Shown here piece after piece: positions 1 to 7,400 of a DNA stretch of 22,436 nt. Where the stretch lies: assembly GCA_003538975.1 (NCBI GenBank), contig DPQQ01000010.1:270254-292689 (forward strand). The letters run 5' to 3'. A program made the translations under genes and the position numbers. Numbering within the stretch: the first letter of the stretch is position 1; every line of letters begins with the position of its first letter. Under the pieces are notes generated by a model. That model did no database searches. It was not told where the DNA came from and worked only from the letters and a program-made list of their open reading frames with translations. The stretch is from Clostridiales bacterium. GTDB lineage: Bacteria > Bacillota > Clostridia > Christensenellales > Borkfalkiaceae.

Positions 1-27
1 GCGCTCTACCAACTGAGCTATACCCCC
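1..27 (-). tRNA. tRNA, 5' part only (cut by window edge)
   Basis: Read on the minus strand the sequence begins GGGGGTATAGCTCAGTTGG and shows an acceptor 5' strand (GGGGGTA), T8, A9, the D-stem GCTC/GAGC and a normal D-loop. The anticodon and 3' half lie outside the window, so the amino acid cannot be read. A tRNA-Ala is possible from the 5' end but not shown. It lies downstream of two tRNA-Val genes in the same orientation. Confidence 0.85.
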
Positions 28-54
28 AAATCGGACGATATTAAATTTTATACG

Positions 55-84
55 ATTATATGTAAAAAAGTTACGGAAGAACAA
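55..84 (-). promoter_or_regulatory. possible weak internal promoter for the partial tRNA
   Basis: On the minus strand TTGTTC and TATAAT are separated by 18 bases, placing a start about 20 bases upstream of the partial tRNA. The -35 is poor and the gene could simply be co-transcribed from the promoter at 276-304. Confidence 0.3.
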
Positions 85-86
85 TG

Positions 87-163
87 TGGTAGAGACAGTA
101 GGGTTCGAACCTACGACCTCTTGCATGTGAAGCAAGCGCTCTGACCGACTGAGCTATGCCTCC
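87..163 (-). tRNA. tRNA-Val(CAC)
   Basis: The minus strand folds as a complete cloverleaf: acceptor GGAGGCA with TGTCTCT, D-arm GCTC/GAGC, anticodon stem CTTGC/GCAAG around the loop TTCACAT (anticodon CAC, reading GTG), T-arm GTAGG/CCTAC around TTCGAAC, discriminator A and an encoded CCA. The first acceptor pair is G1-U72 and there is a second G-U at pair 5-68; the other pairs are Watson-Crick. It lies 9 bases downstream of tRNA-Val(GAC), so the two are almost certainly one transcript. Confidence 0.93.
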
Positions 164-172
164 ATAAATAAG

Positions 173-250
173 TGGTGGAGACGATAGGACTCGAACCTAC
201 GACCCCTACCATGTCAAGGTAGTGCTCTAACCAAACTGAGCTACGTCTCC
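173..250 (-). tRNA. tRNA-Val(GAC)
   Basis: Complete cloverleaf on the minus strand: fully paired acceptor GGAGACG/CGTCTCC, D-arm GCTC/GAGC with a long D-loop, anticodon stem CTACC/GGTAG around TTGACAT (anticodon GAC, reading GTC and GTT), T-arm with TTCGAGT, and encoded CCA. First gene of the leftward tRNA transcript that starts at the promoter at 276-304. Confidence 0.95.
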
Positions 251-275
251 GACTGCCAAAGTAGCCGACTTTATT

Positions 276-304
276 TTTATATCAGTTTTCAAGGCGTTTG
301 TCAA
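276..304 (-). promoter_or_regulatory. strong sigma-A promoter for the leftward tRNA cluster
   Basis: On the minus strand TTGACA (304-299) and TATAAA (281-276) are exactly 17 bases apart, with a TGA extended -10 just before the hexamer. A start near 269 would leave a leader of about 20 bases before tRNA-Val(GAC). Confidence 0.85.
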
Positions 305-410
305 TCGTTTTTAGTAATTTAAAACAAAATCGGAAAATTAGTTTCTGCCCGAAAGTAAAAAGTCCCGTAATTATGACACGATTATCGGATTCAATGAGAT
401 AAATTCCGTA
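305..410. other. spacer between divergent promoters, nothing recognised
   Basis: AT-rich sequence between the leftward tRNA promoter and the rightward promoter of the PHP gene. No open frame with a ribosome-binding site and no convincing repeat or operator was seen. Confidence 0.6.
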
Positions 411-439
411 TTGACAAACTGTTTTGCCGGTGATAGAAT
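411..439 (+). promoter_or_regulatory. sigma-A promoter of the first PHP gene
   Basis: TTGACA (411-416), a 17-base spacer and TAGAAT (434-439), with TGA immediately before the -10 as an extended element. Start expected near 446, giving a leader of about 110 bases. A weak hairpin at 518-543 (CTGT/ACAG and GCG/CGC) touches the ribosome-binding site AGGAG at 542-546. Confidence 0.75.
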
Positions 440-556
440 AATAAAAATTGCGGCGACATGGCGACTTTACTTTACATGTTTTTTTATACTATAAAGGTTT
501 ATTAATTATAAGAAATACTGTGAAGCGGGTTAGTCGCATACAGGAGAAAGAATAAA

Positions 557-1576
557 ATGAAACGTCATCTTATACCCGAAAGCGGTAGATTTTATAAAGC
601 GAACATGCACATGCACACTACGGTTTCGGACGGTGTAGGCTCGCCCGAAGAAATAAAAAAAGCCTATATGGACGCGGGTTATTCTATAGTAGCCTATTCC
701 GACCATGAAGTGCTGGTGGAGCATAACGATCTGACGGACGAAAACTTTCTCGCGATAACTTCGTTCGAAAAGACTATAAACAAGCGTACCGAAAAGACTT
801 ATTCGCATATGACCACAGCTCACCTTAACTTTTTTGCAAAAGATCCGAATAATATTTCGCTCTCGGTATTAAATCCCGAAACGGCGTGGGGCAACGCTAA
901 AAATTACATAACCGAAGAGATGAAAAAGTTTGCCTATAAAGCGGAATATTCTGCCGAAGGTCTTAACGACGTAATTAAACGCGCCAACGACGAAGGCTTT
1001 CTTGTAACGCTCAATCATCCCGTCTGGTCGCTTGAAAATTATGACGACTATAAAGATCTCAAAGGACTTTGGGGGATAGAAGTATATAACACCGCGAGCG
1101 ATCTCGAAGGTTATCCCGATACCGTTCAGCCGTTTGAAGATTTACTAAGAAAGGGCGAAAGACTTTATCCGTTATGCACGGACGACGCACATAAGCCTTA
1201 CGACAGATTCGGCGGGTTTATAATGATAAAGGCCGACAAACTCGAATACAAGACGATAATGGCCGCACTTGAAAAGGGCGATTTTTACGCTTCTACCGGA
1301 CCGTCGATTTACGATATCGCTGTTGAAGATAATATATTATCCGTAAAATGTTCCGATGCGGTTACCGTGTCGTTTATTACCGATCGCCGTCGCAATCAGC
1401 AGAAAATATGGGACGGAGAAACGACCATGACCGAAGCGACTTTCGATATGACTAAATTTTTAGAAGATTCCGTTCTTACCGATACGCCGGCACCGTACTT
1501 CAGAATAGCGGTAAAAGATAAATCCGGCAGAATCGCTTACTCGAGAGCCTATTTTTTAGACGAAATTATAAAGTAA
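557..1576 (+). CDS. PHP-domain metal-dependent hydrolase
   Basis: A 339-residue protein with the metal-binding motifs of the PHP (polymerase and histidinol phosphatase) superfamily in order: HMH at residues 18-20 followed by TTVSDG, SDH at 48-50, a possible Glu ligand in SFE near residue 70, NHP with His154, and TDDAH at 208-212. The later stretch FYASTGPSI is common in stand-alone PHP phosphoesterases. There is no signal peptide, so it is cytoplasmic. Such enzymes hydrolyse phosphoesters using a two- or three-metal centre; the substrate cannot be read from sequence. The ATG is set by AGGAG 10 bases upstream. It has its own promoter and terminator, so it is monocistronic, but it borders the polysaccharide locus and a second PHP gene lies at the other end. 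A sugar-phosphate or nucleotide substrate is possible. Confidence 0.9.
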   Translation: MKRHLIPESGRFYKANMHMHTTVSDGVGSPEEIKKAYMDAGYSIVAYSDHEVLVEHNDLTDENFLAITSFEKTINKRTEKTYSHMTTAHLNFFAKDPNNISLSVLNPETAWGNAKNYITEEMKKFAYKAEYSAEGLNDVIKRANDEGFLVTLNHPVWSLENYDDYKDLKGLWGIEVYNTASDLEGYPDTVQPFEDLLRKGERLYPLCTDDAHKPYDRFGGFIMIKADKLEYKTIMAALEKGDFYASTGPSIYDIAVEDNILSVKCSDAVTVSFITDRRRNQQKIWDGETTMTEATFDMTKFLEDSVLTDTPAPYFRIAVKDKSGRIAYSRAYFLDEIIK

Positions 1577-1616
1577 TATTTCACTTAGTGTATAAAAGTT
1601 ATAAAAGTTTTTTAAA

Positions 1617-1650
1617 ATTAAATAAATAATTAAATAAATAATTAAATAAA
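1617..1650 (+). repeat. 12-bp AT-only tandem repeat, about 2.8 copies
   Basis: ATTAAATAAATA occurs twice in full and a third time for its first 10 bases, directly head to tail, 40 bases after the stop of the PHP gene. It is short and contains only A and T; no function is evident. Confidence 0.75.
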
Positions 1651-1685
1651 GACAAATATAACGGACAAATAATAACGATAAAAAG

Positions 1686-1713
1686 AAGAACTCGCTACGT
1701 CGGGTTCTTTTTT
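1686..1713 (+). terminator. Rho-independent terminator after the PHP gene
   Basis: A 9-bp stem AAGAACTCG/CGGGTTCTT with one G-U pair and a 6-base loop is followed by TTTT (the T run including the stem end is six bases). It lies 110 bases past the stop codon. Confidence 0.85.
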
Positions 1714-1890
1714 AATGTTATATATAATCTAAAAATAAAAGCACAATCGAAAACAGACCGGCAAAATTGCAAAAAGAGCAGTAAATATCAAATGAAAATC
1801 CTGAGTTATACCGAAAAAACGTACTGAAACATATTTTAACGGTATTGAAAAAACTTTTAAAAATAAGTTTAAAAAATTTCAATTTGAGTA
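1714..1890. other. AT-rich spacer upstream of the esterase promoter
   Basis: No gene is visible. The last part is rich in A and T tracts, including an AAACTT/AAGTTT inverted repeat at 1851-1870. It sits just before the -35 at 1891, where it could act as an UP element. ATACCG (1808-1813) and CGGTAT (1840-1845) form a loose inverted repeat. Confidence 0.5.
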
Positions 1891-1919
1891 TTGACATCGT
1901 ATAATTATCGTGTTATAAT
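1891..1919 (+). promoter_or_regulatory. consensus sigma-A promoter of the esterase-lacI unit
   Basis: Perfect TTGACA (1891-1896) and perfect TATAAT (1914-1919) with a 17-base spacer and TGT directly before the -10. Transcription should start near 1926, leaving a leader of about 260 bases. Such a strong promoter would need repression or attenuation for inducible expression. Confidence 0.88.
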
Positions 1920-1925
1920 CGAACT

Positions 1926-2186
1926 GAAATCACAGGTGAGAGTCTGTTTTTTACTTAAGCGGGCGAAACTGTGATTATATATTTAACGGCTATGTTAACG
2001 TTAAAATAAAACAAAAACAACGTAAATATAGCCCGATTTATCATAAAAAACCTTAAAACAAAGCAAAAACTAAAAAGAGGTACCTCTTCTGCTTGCGTCT
2101 TGCGCCGCAAGCAATTACGCTTTAATCGGAAATAAAGATCAAAGGCTTAACCTTATATAGTTATCGACGGGTAAAAGGGCGGAAAC
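1926..2186 (+). other. long structured 5' leader of the esterase mRNA
   Basis: The region holds several inverted repeats: AATCACAG with CTGTGATT (ends about 1926 and 1976), GGCTAT with ATAGCC around the operator, the 14-base palindrome AAGAGGTACCTCTT (2075-2088), and a 7-bp stem GCTTGCG/CGCAAGC (2091-2112). Inside the first repeat are GGTGAGAGTCT and ACTGTGA, which resemble two conserved parts of cobalamin riboswitches, but the remaining conserved parts are not seen. No open reading frame fits. A cis-acting RNA is plausible but unproven. Confidence 0.5.
1991..2007 (+). promoter_or_regulatory. putative LacI-family operator, copy 1
   Basis: TATGTTAACGTTAAAAT contains the perfect palindrome TTAACGTTAA (1995-2004) with a central CpG, the usual form of a LacI-family site. 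The identical 17 bases recur at 4277-4293. Here it lies about 70 bases downstream of the expected start, so repression would act as a roadblock or with a second promoter. Confidence 0.7.
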
Positions 2187-3149
2187 ATGAAAGCTAAAAA
2201 TTTATTAAAAAGTATTTTCATTATAATGCTTGCGATAGTTGCCGCGACGTCGGCTACCGCATGTTCCTCAGGCGGAAGCAATAACGGAGACGATAAAGAG
2301 ACCGAAAAACAACTCGACATCTATATCGTGTCCGGTCAGTCTAATGCCGTAGGTTTCTCGAGATGGGGCGACAGTAAAAAAGAATATAAAGACGTTTATT
2401 ATTTTGGTTACGGCGAGGGTACCGAACCTCTTGACTACGCTTTTATGATCAACGTACAGAGTGGTCTCGGAGTAAACGGGAATTGTTTCGGTCCCGAAAT
2501 GGGGATGGCGGCATACCTTTCCGAACAATATAAAAACGACGAAACGACGGACGTAGCGATAGTAAAATTCGGCTGGGGCGGAAGAACGCTATGGGATTAC
2601 TTCTTGTCATACACATCCGTTAACGAAAATCTCGGTTCAAAAACTAACTGTCGGGATTTCTGCGACGAAGACGACGCCATGTATTGCGCGCCCGGTTACT
2701 GGTACCTTATAAAGACTGTAAGAAAAGCCGTTCAGAAGGCTACCGGTATGGGCTATACAAAAGTAAACTTCGTTTCGGTATGCTGGATGCAGGGGGAAAA
2801 CGACGCTCTTCTACCGCAGAGTCAGAAGGTTTACGATCGGCTTCTTAAAAATTTCATGAAAGATTTAAGATTCGATCTTAATGCAGAAAATCTTCCGTTC
2901 ATAATCGGACAGATAAAAATTCCGCAGTATGATTCGCAGGGTAATATCTCGCAGGACAACGTAGACGGGCAGGCTGCTATCATCGCGCAGCAAAAGAAGG
3001 TTGTTACCGAAGACGATTACGCAACATTAGTCGATACTTCGGATCTTACTATGGAAGAACCCAACAATATCTGGCATTACGATAAAGAAAGCATGCTCAC
3101 GCTCGGAACGAGATTCGCTGCCGAAGCGTATAAATTCAAAAATAAATAA
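2187..3149 (+). CDS. SGNH/SASA-type carbohydrate acetylesterase, lipoprotein
   Basis: A 320-residue protein starting with a lipoprotein signal peptide (Lys-rich start, hydrophobic stretch 9-20, processing before Cys26 in SATAC). The mature part begins with IYIVSGQSNAVG; Ser52 in GQSN is the expected nucleophile. WMQGEND at 200-206 matches the W-x-Q-G-E-x-D motif of the SASA family (sialate O-acetylesterase-like; plant and bacterial carbohydrate esterases), and His297 in IWHYD near the end fits the catalytic His, followed by LGTRFAAEAY. The family removes acetyl groups from sialic acid or plant polysaccharides such as xylan and pectin; next to GH43 and GH28 genes the plant role is more likely (inference). 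It would be anchored outside the membrane. The start follows GGCGG at 2178-2182. LacI follows after 63 bases without a clear terminator. Confidence 0.87.
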   Translation: MKAKNLLKSIFIIMLAIVAATSATACSSGGSNNGDDKETEKQLDIYIVSGQSNAVGFSRWGDSKKEYKDVYYFGYGEGTEPLDYAFMINVQSGLGVNGNCFGPEMGMAAYLSEQYKNDETTDVAIVKFGWGGRTLWDYFLSYTSVNENLGSKTNCRDFCDEDDAMYCAPGYWYLIKTVRKAVQKATGMGYTKVNFVSVCWMQGENDALLPQSQKVYDRLLKNFMKDLRFDLNAENLPFIIGQIKIPQYDSQGNISQDNVDGQAAIIAQQKKVVTEDDYATLVDTSDLTMEEPNNIWHYDKESMLTLGTRFAAEAYKFKNK

Positions 3150-3212
3150 AAAGGGTAGGGACTGTTGATTAGCGTTCGTCCCGGAACCCGGTAAGAACAA
3201 GAAGGGGATAAA

Positions 3213-4163
3213 TTGGTTAAAGAAAGAACGACAATAAAAGACGTAGCGAAAGAAGCGAACGTCACTGCTCAGACTGTTTCGAGAGTGTGCCGTAATCTCG
3301 GCTACGTTGCGCCCGCCACTAAAGAAAGAGTTTTGGAGGCATGCAGAAAGCTTAATTATCTGCCTAATAAATCGGCGATATCGCTTCGTAACGGCAAGGC
3401 TAACAGCATAGCGGTGGTATTCGACAGCCTTAAGAATATCTACTTCGCCATTATGACCGATTATATAAACGACGAACTCGCAAAACGTGACTATGTTTTA
3501 CAACCCTATTTCGTAAAAAGGTCCATTATAGACACAGATATATATCTGGAAGCGGTTTCTTCGGGAGCGAGCGCGGTCATAAGCTTCTTACAGCCGACCG
3601 ACGATCTTGAAAAGACCGTTAAACGTTATGGCGTTCCGCTTATGATATTCGGCAGACGTACAGATATAAGCGACATCGATTACGTTACGACCGACGACGT
3701 CGAAGGCGGCAGAATTGCCGCAAGAAGAATAATCGCCGACGGAAGAAAAAAACTCGTATTCTTAGGCGACGGTTTCGGAATGACATGTGTTCAGGACAGA
3801 TACGACGGTTTTGAAGAAGAACTTAAAAAGAACGGGTTTAACCCCGAGGTCGTTTATTACAACAGATGGGCGGAAGGCGATGAGGAGCTTGAAACAACGC
3901 TTGAAAACGCCGACGGAATTTTTTGTTTTAACGATATAATCGCCTATAACGTTTTCAGAAAGATAAGTTGTGAAAATAAAACGGTAGTCGGATACGACGA
4001 TATACAAAGCGATCTTCCGATGCCTATAGACCTCGTCTCGGTCGGCGTCGATAAAAAGAAGTATGTCGAATTCATGGTAGACAAACTTTTCGAGAAACTT
4101 AATAAGGGAACCAGTGAAAAGATACGAGAGATATATGAGGTGCGTTTATCCGAGCGCCGTTAA
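3213..4163 (+). CDS. LacI-family transcriptional regulator (TTG start)
   Basis: A 316-residue LacI/GalR-type regulator. The N-terminal helix-turn-helix TIKDVAKEANVTAQTVSRV (residues 7-25) and hinge ending in AISLRNGK (Leu58 as the residue that enters the operator minor groove) are typical. Residues from about 63 form the periplasmic-binding-protein-like effector domain, with FNDIIAYNVF, VVGYDDI and LVSVGVD near the C-terminus. The start codon is TTG at 3213, fixed by AAGGGG at 3202-3207 and by the family's usual N-terminus. It likely binds TTAACGTTAA ahead of its own transcript and ahead of the large cluster, and a sugar released from the substrate would act as inducer (inference). It is probably co-transcribed with the esterase. 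Confidence 0.95.
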   Translation: MVKERTTIKDVAKEANVTAQTVSRVCRNLGYVAPATKERVLEACRKLNYLPNKSAISLRNGKANSIAVVFDSLKNIYFAIMTDYINDELAKRDYVLQPYFVKRSIIDTDIYLEAVSSGASAVISFLQPTDDLEKTVKRYGVPLMIFGRRTDISDIDYVTTDDVEGGRIAARRIIADGRKKLVFLGDGFGMTCVQDRYDGFEEELKKNGFNPEVVYYNRWAEGDEELETTLENADGIFCFNDIIAYNVFRKISCENKTVVGYDDIQSDLPMPIDLVSVGVDKKKYVEFMVDKLFEKLNKGTSEKIREIYEVRLSERR

Positions 4164-4204
4164 TCCGGGAAGAGACCTTTGATGAATTCAAAGTCGATCC
4201 GACG

Positions 4205-4233
4205 GAAGTTTAACCGGCTTAAAGGTTAACTTC
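4205..4233 (+). terminator. first hairpin after lacI
   Basis: GAAGTTTAACC pairs with GGTTAACTTC (10 bp, one bulged T) around an 8-base loop and is followed by TTTAATTT. It begins 42 bases past the lacI stop. Confidence 0.6.
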
Positions 4234-4245
4234 TTTAATTTGAAG

Positions 4246-4270
4246 AACGGCGTTCGGAACGCTGTTTAAT
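4246..4270 (+). terminator. second hairpin after lacI
   Basis: AACGGCGTT pairs with AACGCTGTT (9 bp including one G-U) around a CGG loop and is followed by TTAATTTT. With the preceding hairpin it makes a tandem terminator that separates the esterase-lacI unit from the cluster promoter. Confidence 0.65.
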
Positions 4271-4276
4271 TTTCAA

Positions 4277-4293
4277 TATGTTAACGTTAAAAT
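4277..4293 (+). promoter_or_regulatory. putative LacI-family operator, copy 2
   Basis: Exact second copy of TATGTTAACGTTAAAAT, palindrome at 4281-4290. It sits directly upstream of a TATAAT at 4307-4312 and covers the position of its -35, so bound repressor would block RNA polymerase. Confidence 0.75.
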
Positions 4294-4312
4294 GTATTGA
4301 AACAATTATAAT
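4284..4312 (+). promoter_or_regulatory. probable promoter of the polysaccharide cluster
   Basis: TATAAT (4307-4312) is a perfect -10. The hexamer 17 bases upstream (ACGTTA, 4284-4289) is poor and lies inside the operator. An alternative is TTGAAA (4297-4302) with TATACG (4320-4325), 17 bases apart. Either start leaves a leader of 120-140 bases that has a 7-bp hairpin TAAACCG/CGGTTTA (4418-4440) just before AGGAGG. Confidence 0.55.
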
Positions 4313-4455
4313 CTGCTAATATACGACAAGCATGAAAAAGCAGGAAAGACTTGAATCCGAGAGCCGGAAAAAGGTTTTAAAAGACGACCGTTATAGCGAT
4401 CGAAAAATAAAAAGTCGTAAACCGGACTTAAAGCGGTTTAAAAAGGAGGAAGAAA

Positions 4456-7400
4456 ATGAAAAAAAGACTGACTCTTGCGGTTACGCTGTTAATCGCGGTA
4501 TGCTGTCTGACGTTCGGCGCGTGTAAGGTTACCGATAAACCCAATACGCCCGACAACCCTTCCAAAGAGTATCGTATAGTTCTCGACGGAGAAGCTACCC
4601 GTTCTCTTACGGCAGGCGATACCGACGTCATTAACTGGACCGTCATGTACGGCGACGACGCGGTTACCGATCAGGAAGTAGAAATTGCTTTGTCAAGCGA
4701 TACCGTGGTTGAAAAGACTGCCGGAACGGCTACAAGCGCGACGATCAAAGCATTGGCGCCCGGCAGAGTAAGAGTAACGATTAAGCTGAAAGATAAAAAC
4801 GTTACGGTTTCCGTAACATATACGGTAAGCAAACCCTCGTTCTGGGGCGCGACCACGGGAACTTTTGCAGCGGGAGAAACCGACGCTACCGCTACCGGCG
4901 GACAGTCGACCGCTCTTACAAGAGTAAAAGGTTCCGTATGGATGTTCTCGGCAAAACTCAATATTACCGATTACACTTCTACCGAAACCGTAGCCGTAGG
5001 CTCATTCGTCGACGCAGGTAACAGCGCATTATGGTTCGGCCTTCAGAATAACGACGGCAAAGCCGACGGAAGATTTTCGGTATATATCCGCAATTTCTTA
5101 AAGGGTTGGGGACAGGCGACTACCGATCAGACCGTAACCGGATATTCGAGATATACCGGCACGACCGAGATCCCCGTTGTTTTAATCAGAAACGGCACAA
5201 GCTATTATTACAGCATTGCGGGCATGTTCGGTTCTTACGTCGATAACACCGACACTTCTATCGAAACGTATGCGGGCGTTCAGACTCAGAATCAGGCTGT
5301 AACGGTAACCGACTTCTCCATGGAAACCGACGCAGATCTCGTACAGGCCGCTATTTCTGTCGTATGTCCCGAAGACAAGGTAGGAGCGGTAAGCATTACA
5401 GTTCCTTCGAATATGTCCGCTCAGATCGTCAGCGGAAGCGAAGGCGCCCGGTTCACTCTTACCGCAGATTGCTATACCAACGGCGAAAAGCTTGCGGATA
5501 AGACCGTAACCTGGAGCATCGATACTAACGCTCTTATCGCCGGTTCCGCGACTATCGACAACGGACTTTTGAGAGTTGCCGGCGAAACTGAAGGCGTTCT
5601 TACGATCACCGCAACTTACGAAGACGTATCCGACGTAATAAGCGTTAAGGTAATAAATAAAGAACTCGTCGACGAAAACGAACTCTTCACAATGAAGGGC
5701 GGCGTCAGAAAGATCGGCGACGACGGAATCGAATTCCCCGAGGAATACGTCGGTTCGGCAAACATTCCGAATACCAACGAAGGCAGATATACCGAAGATT
5801 ACACCTACAAGGCAGTGCTTAAAAACAAGCTCGTAGGCAATTTCTCGATAGAATTCACCGTATCCGACTACAAGACATCTTCGCAGTTCCCGAAACTCAT
5901 GTTCTCTTTCGGCGCGGATACCAACAACATTTATCTTGTATACGGAGAACATACCCGTTTCGAAGCGTTTGCAAACAAAAACAATGCGGGCGTTCTTCAG
6001 GGTAACTGGTATCAGGGCGAAGGTATGGAAGGCATGATCGACCGTACCGGAGCGGTTCGTTACAGAATCGCGGTAGAAGGCGGCGTTTACAAGGTTTACG
6101 CTTATCTTAACAATACCTGGACGGCAATCAAGATCACTCAGGACGGAGCAAACGTTCCGATGATCCGTAAATACGAAGACTTTACCAAAGAATTGCCGCT
6201 TCTTATAACCGCTAAAGAATTATCCTGTAAGATCAGCGACGTAATTGTAACAAACGGTTCCGCTTCCGATAATTACAGATACGCTTCGGACGGATTCGTT
6301 TCGTATAACGATATGTATGAATTTTCGGATGACGGCAAGGGTTTCACCGTAGGATTCGCTTCCGACGGCTGGAACGGCAAATGGGGCAGCACTTCCGCAA
6401 TAAGAACGACCGCCGTACCCGATTCTTATAAACTCACTTATAAAATTAAATTCTCCAAAGCGATGGACGACGCTAAGTTCGTAGCAATAATCGGCAACGC
6501 TTCGTTCATGATCAATAACAAGCTTAACAGCAACGTTATCGAAGCCGCGAGAGTTAAACTCAATAGCGACGGCAACGAAGACTGGGGCAGCCAGGTAACC
6601 AAAACCGTAGCTACCGCTAACGAAGACGTAACCGTTGTAATTACGAGAACGGCAGAGGGCGTTTTAACCTTCTATGTAAACGATCAGCCTATAGTAACAG
6701 AAGCAAGCGCCGCTTACGGAACAATGAAGATTTATACCTTTAACGCCGCAGCGGATCAGATAGCGAACAACGGTTATGAAGTAATTGTGTCTGATTTTAA
6801 TTTAGGCGACTACGAAGCGTACTCCACATGGAAGGCTTTCTCCGAAAACCTTACCGTAAAGGTTAACGAAGAAAAGACTCCCGCAATTACCGTTAAGCAT
6901 GACGGCATTAACGTAACCGAAGGCTATACGGTAAATTACGAATACGACGGCGACGTGGTATCCGTAAATAACGGAAAAATAAAAGGTCTTAAAACCGGTA
7001 CCGCCGATATCACCGTAAAAATCACTGCTGATGATGCGGTTGTGGCGACGTTCGTCGTTACCGTTACCGTTCCCGAAGTTCGGTACAAAGTAGGCTTCGG
7101 CGGAATAAGCGGCGATGAAACGACTGTGAAGATTTACGGCGAACTCGACCTTAAACCTTACGTAAAAGCGGACGCCGAAGTCAGCGCAGAATACGAATTA
7201 ACGTTTGAAGGCGACTGTATAGAATTAACCGGCGGCATTGTCAAAGGTCTCAAGACCGGCGACGCTACCGTAACGGTAGCCGCAAAGGGAACAAACGTTT
7301 CCAAAACGATAACCGTTCATGTTTCTGACGAAATCAACCACAACTACGCTTTAAGCGTAAAAGCTACCGAAGAATTATATGCCGGCGACGAAGGAACCAT

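Noticed and set aside
1617..1650. CRISPR-like repeats or plasmid iterons
   Set aside because: Units are 12 bases, directly adjacent, AT-only, without spacers, and no cas or replication gene is near.
2075..2088. T-box element suggested by GGTACC in the esterase leader
   Set aside because: The T-box consensus AGGGTGGxACCGCG and specifier structures are absent; GGTACC is just the centre of a palindrome.
1880..2186. Complete cobalamin riboswitch
   Set aside because: Only two short conserved pieces are seen; the upstream conserved parts are missing and the promoter occupies their place. Kept only as a low-certainty observation.
3158..3182. Terminator between esterase and lacI
   Set aside because: GGGAC/GTCCC is only 5 bp with a 15-base loop and has no T tract; the spacer is 63 bases, so read-through is more likely.
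4332..4526. Open frame of 64 residues overlapping the start of the giant lipoprotein gene
   Set aside because: No ribosome-binding site, highly charged low-complexity product, and it overlaps the well-supported start at 4456 in another frame.
5182..5952. Minus-strand open frame of 256 residues inside the giant gene
   Set aside because: Antisense to a continuous coding region with a clear lipoprotein signal and domain repeats; the product shows no family pattern. Other antisense frames, such as 7702-8163 and 16510-17025, were rejected for the same reason.
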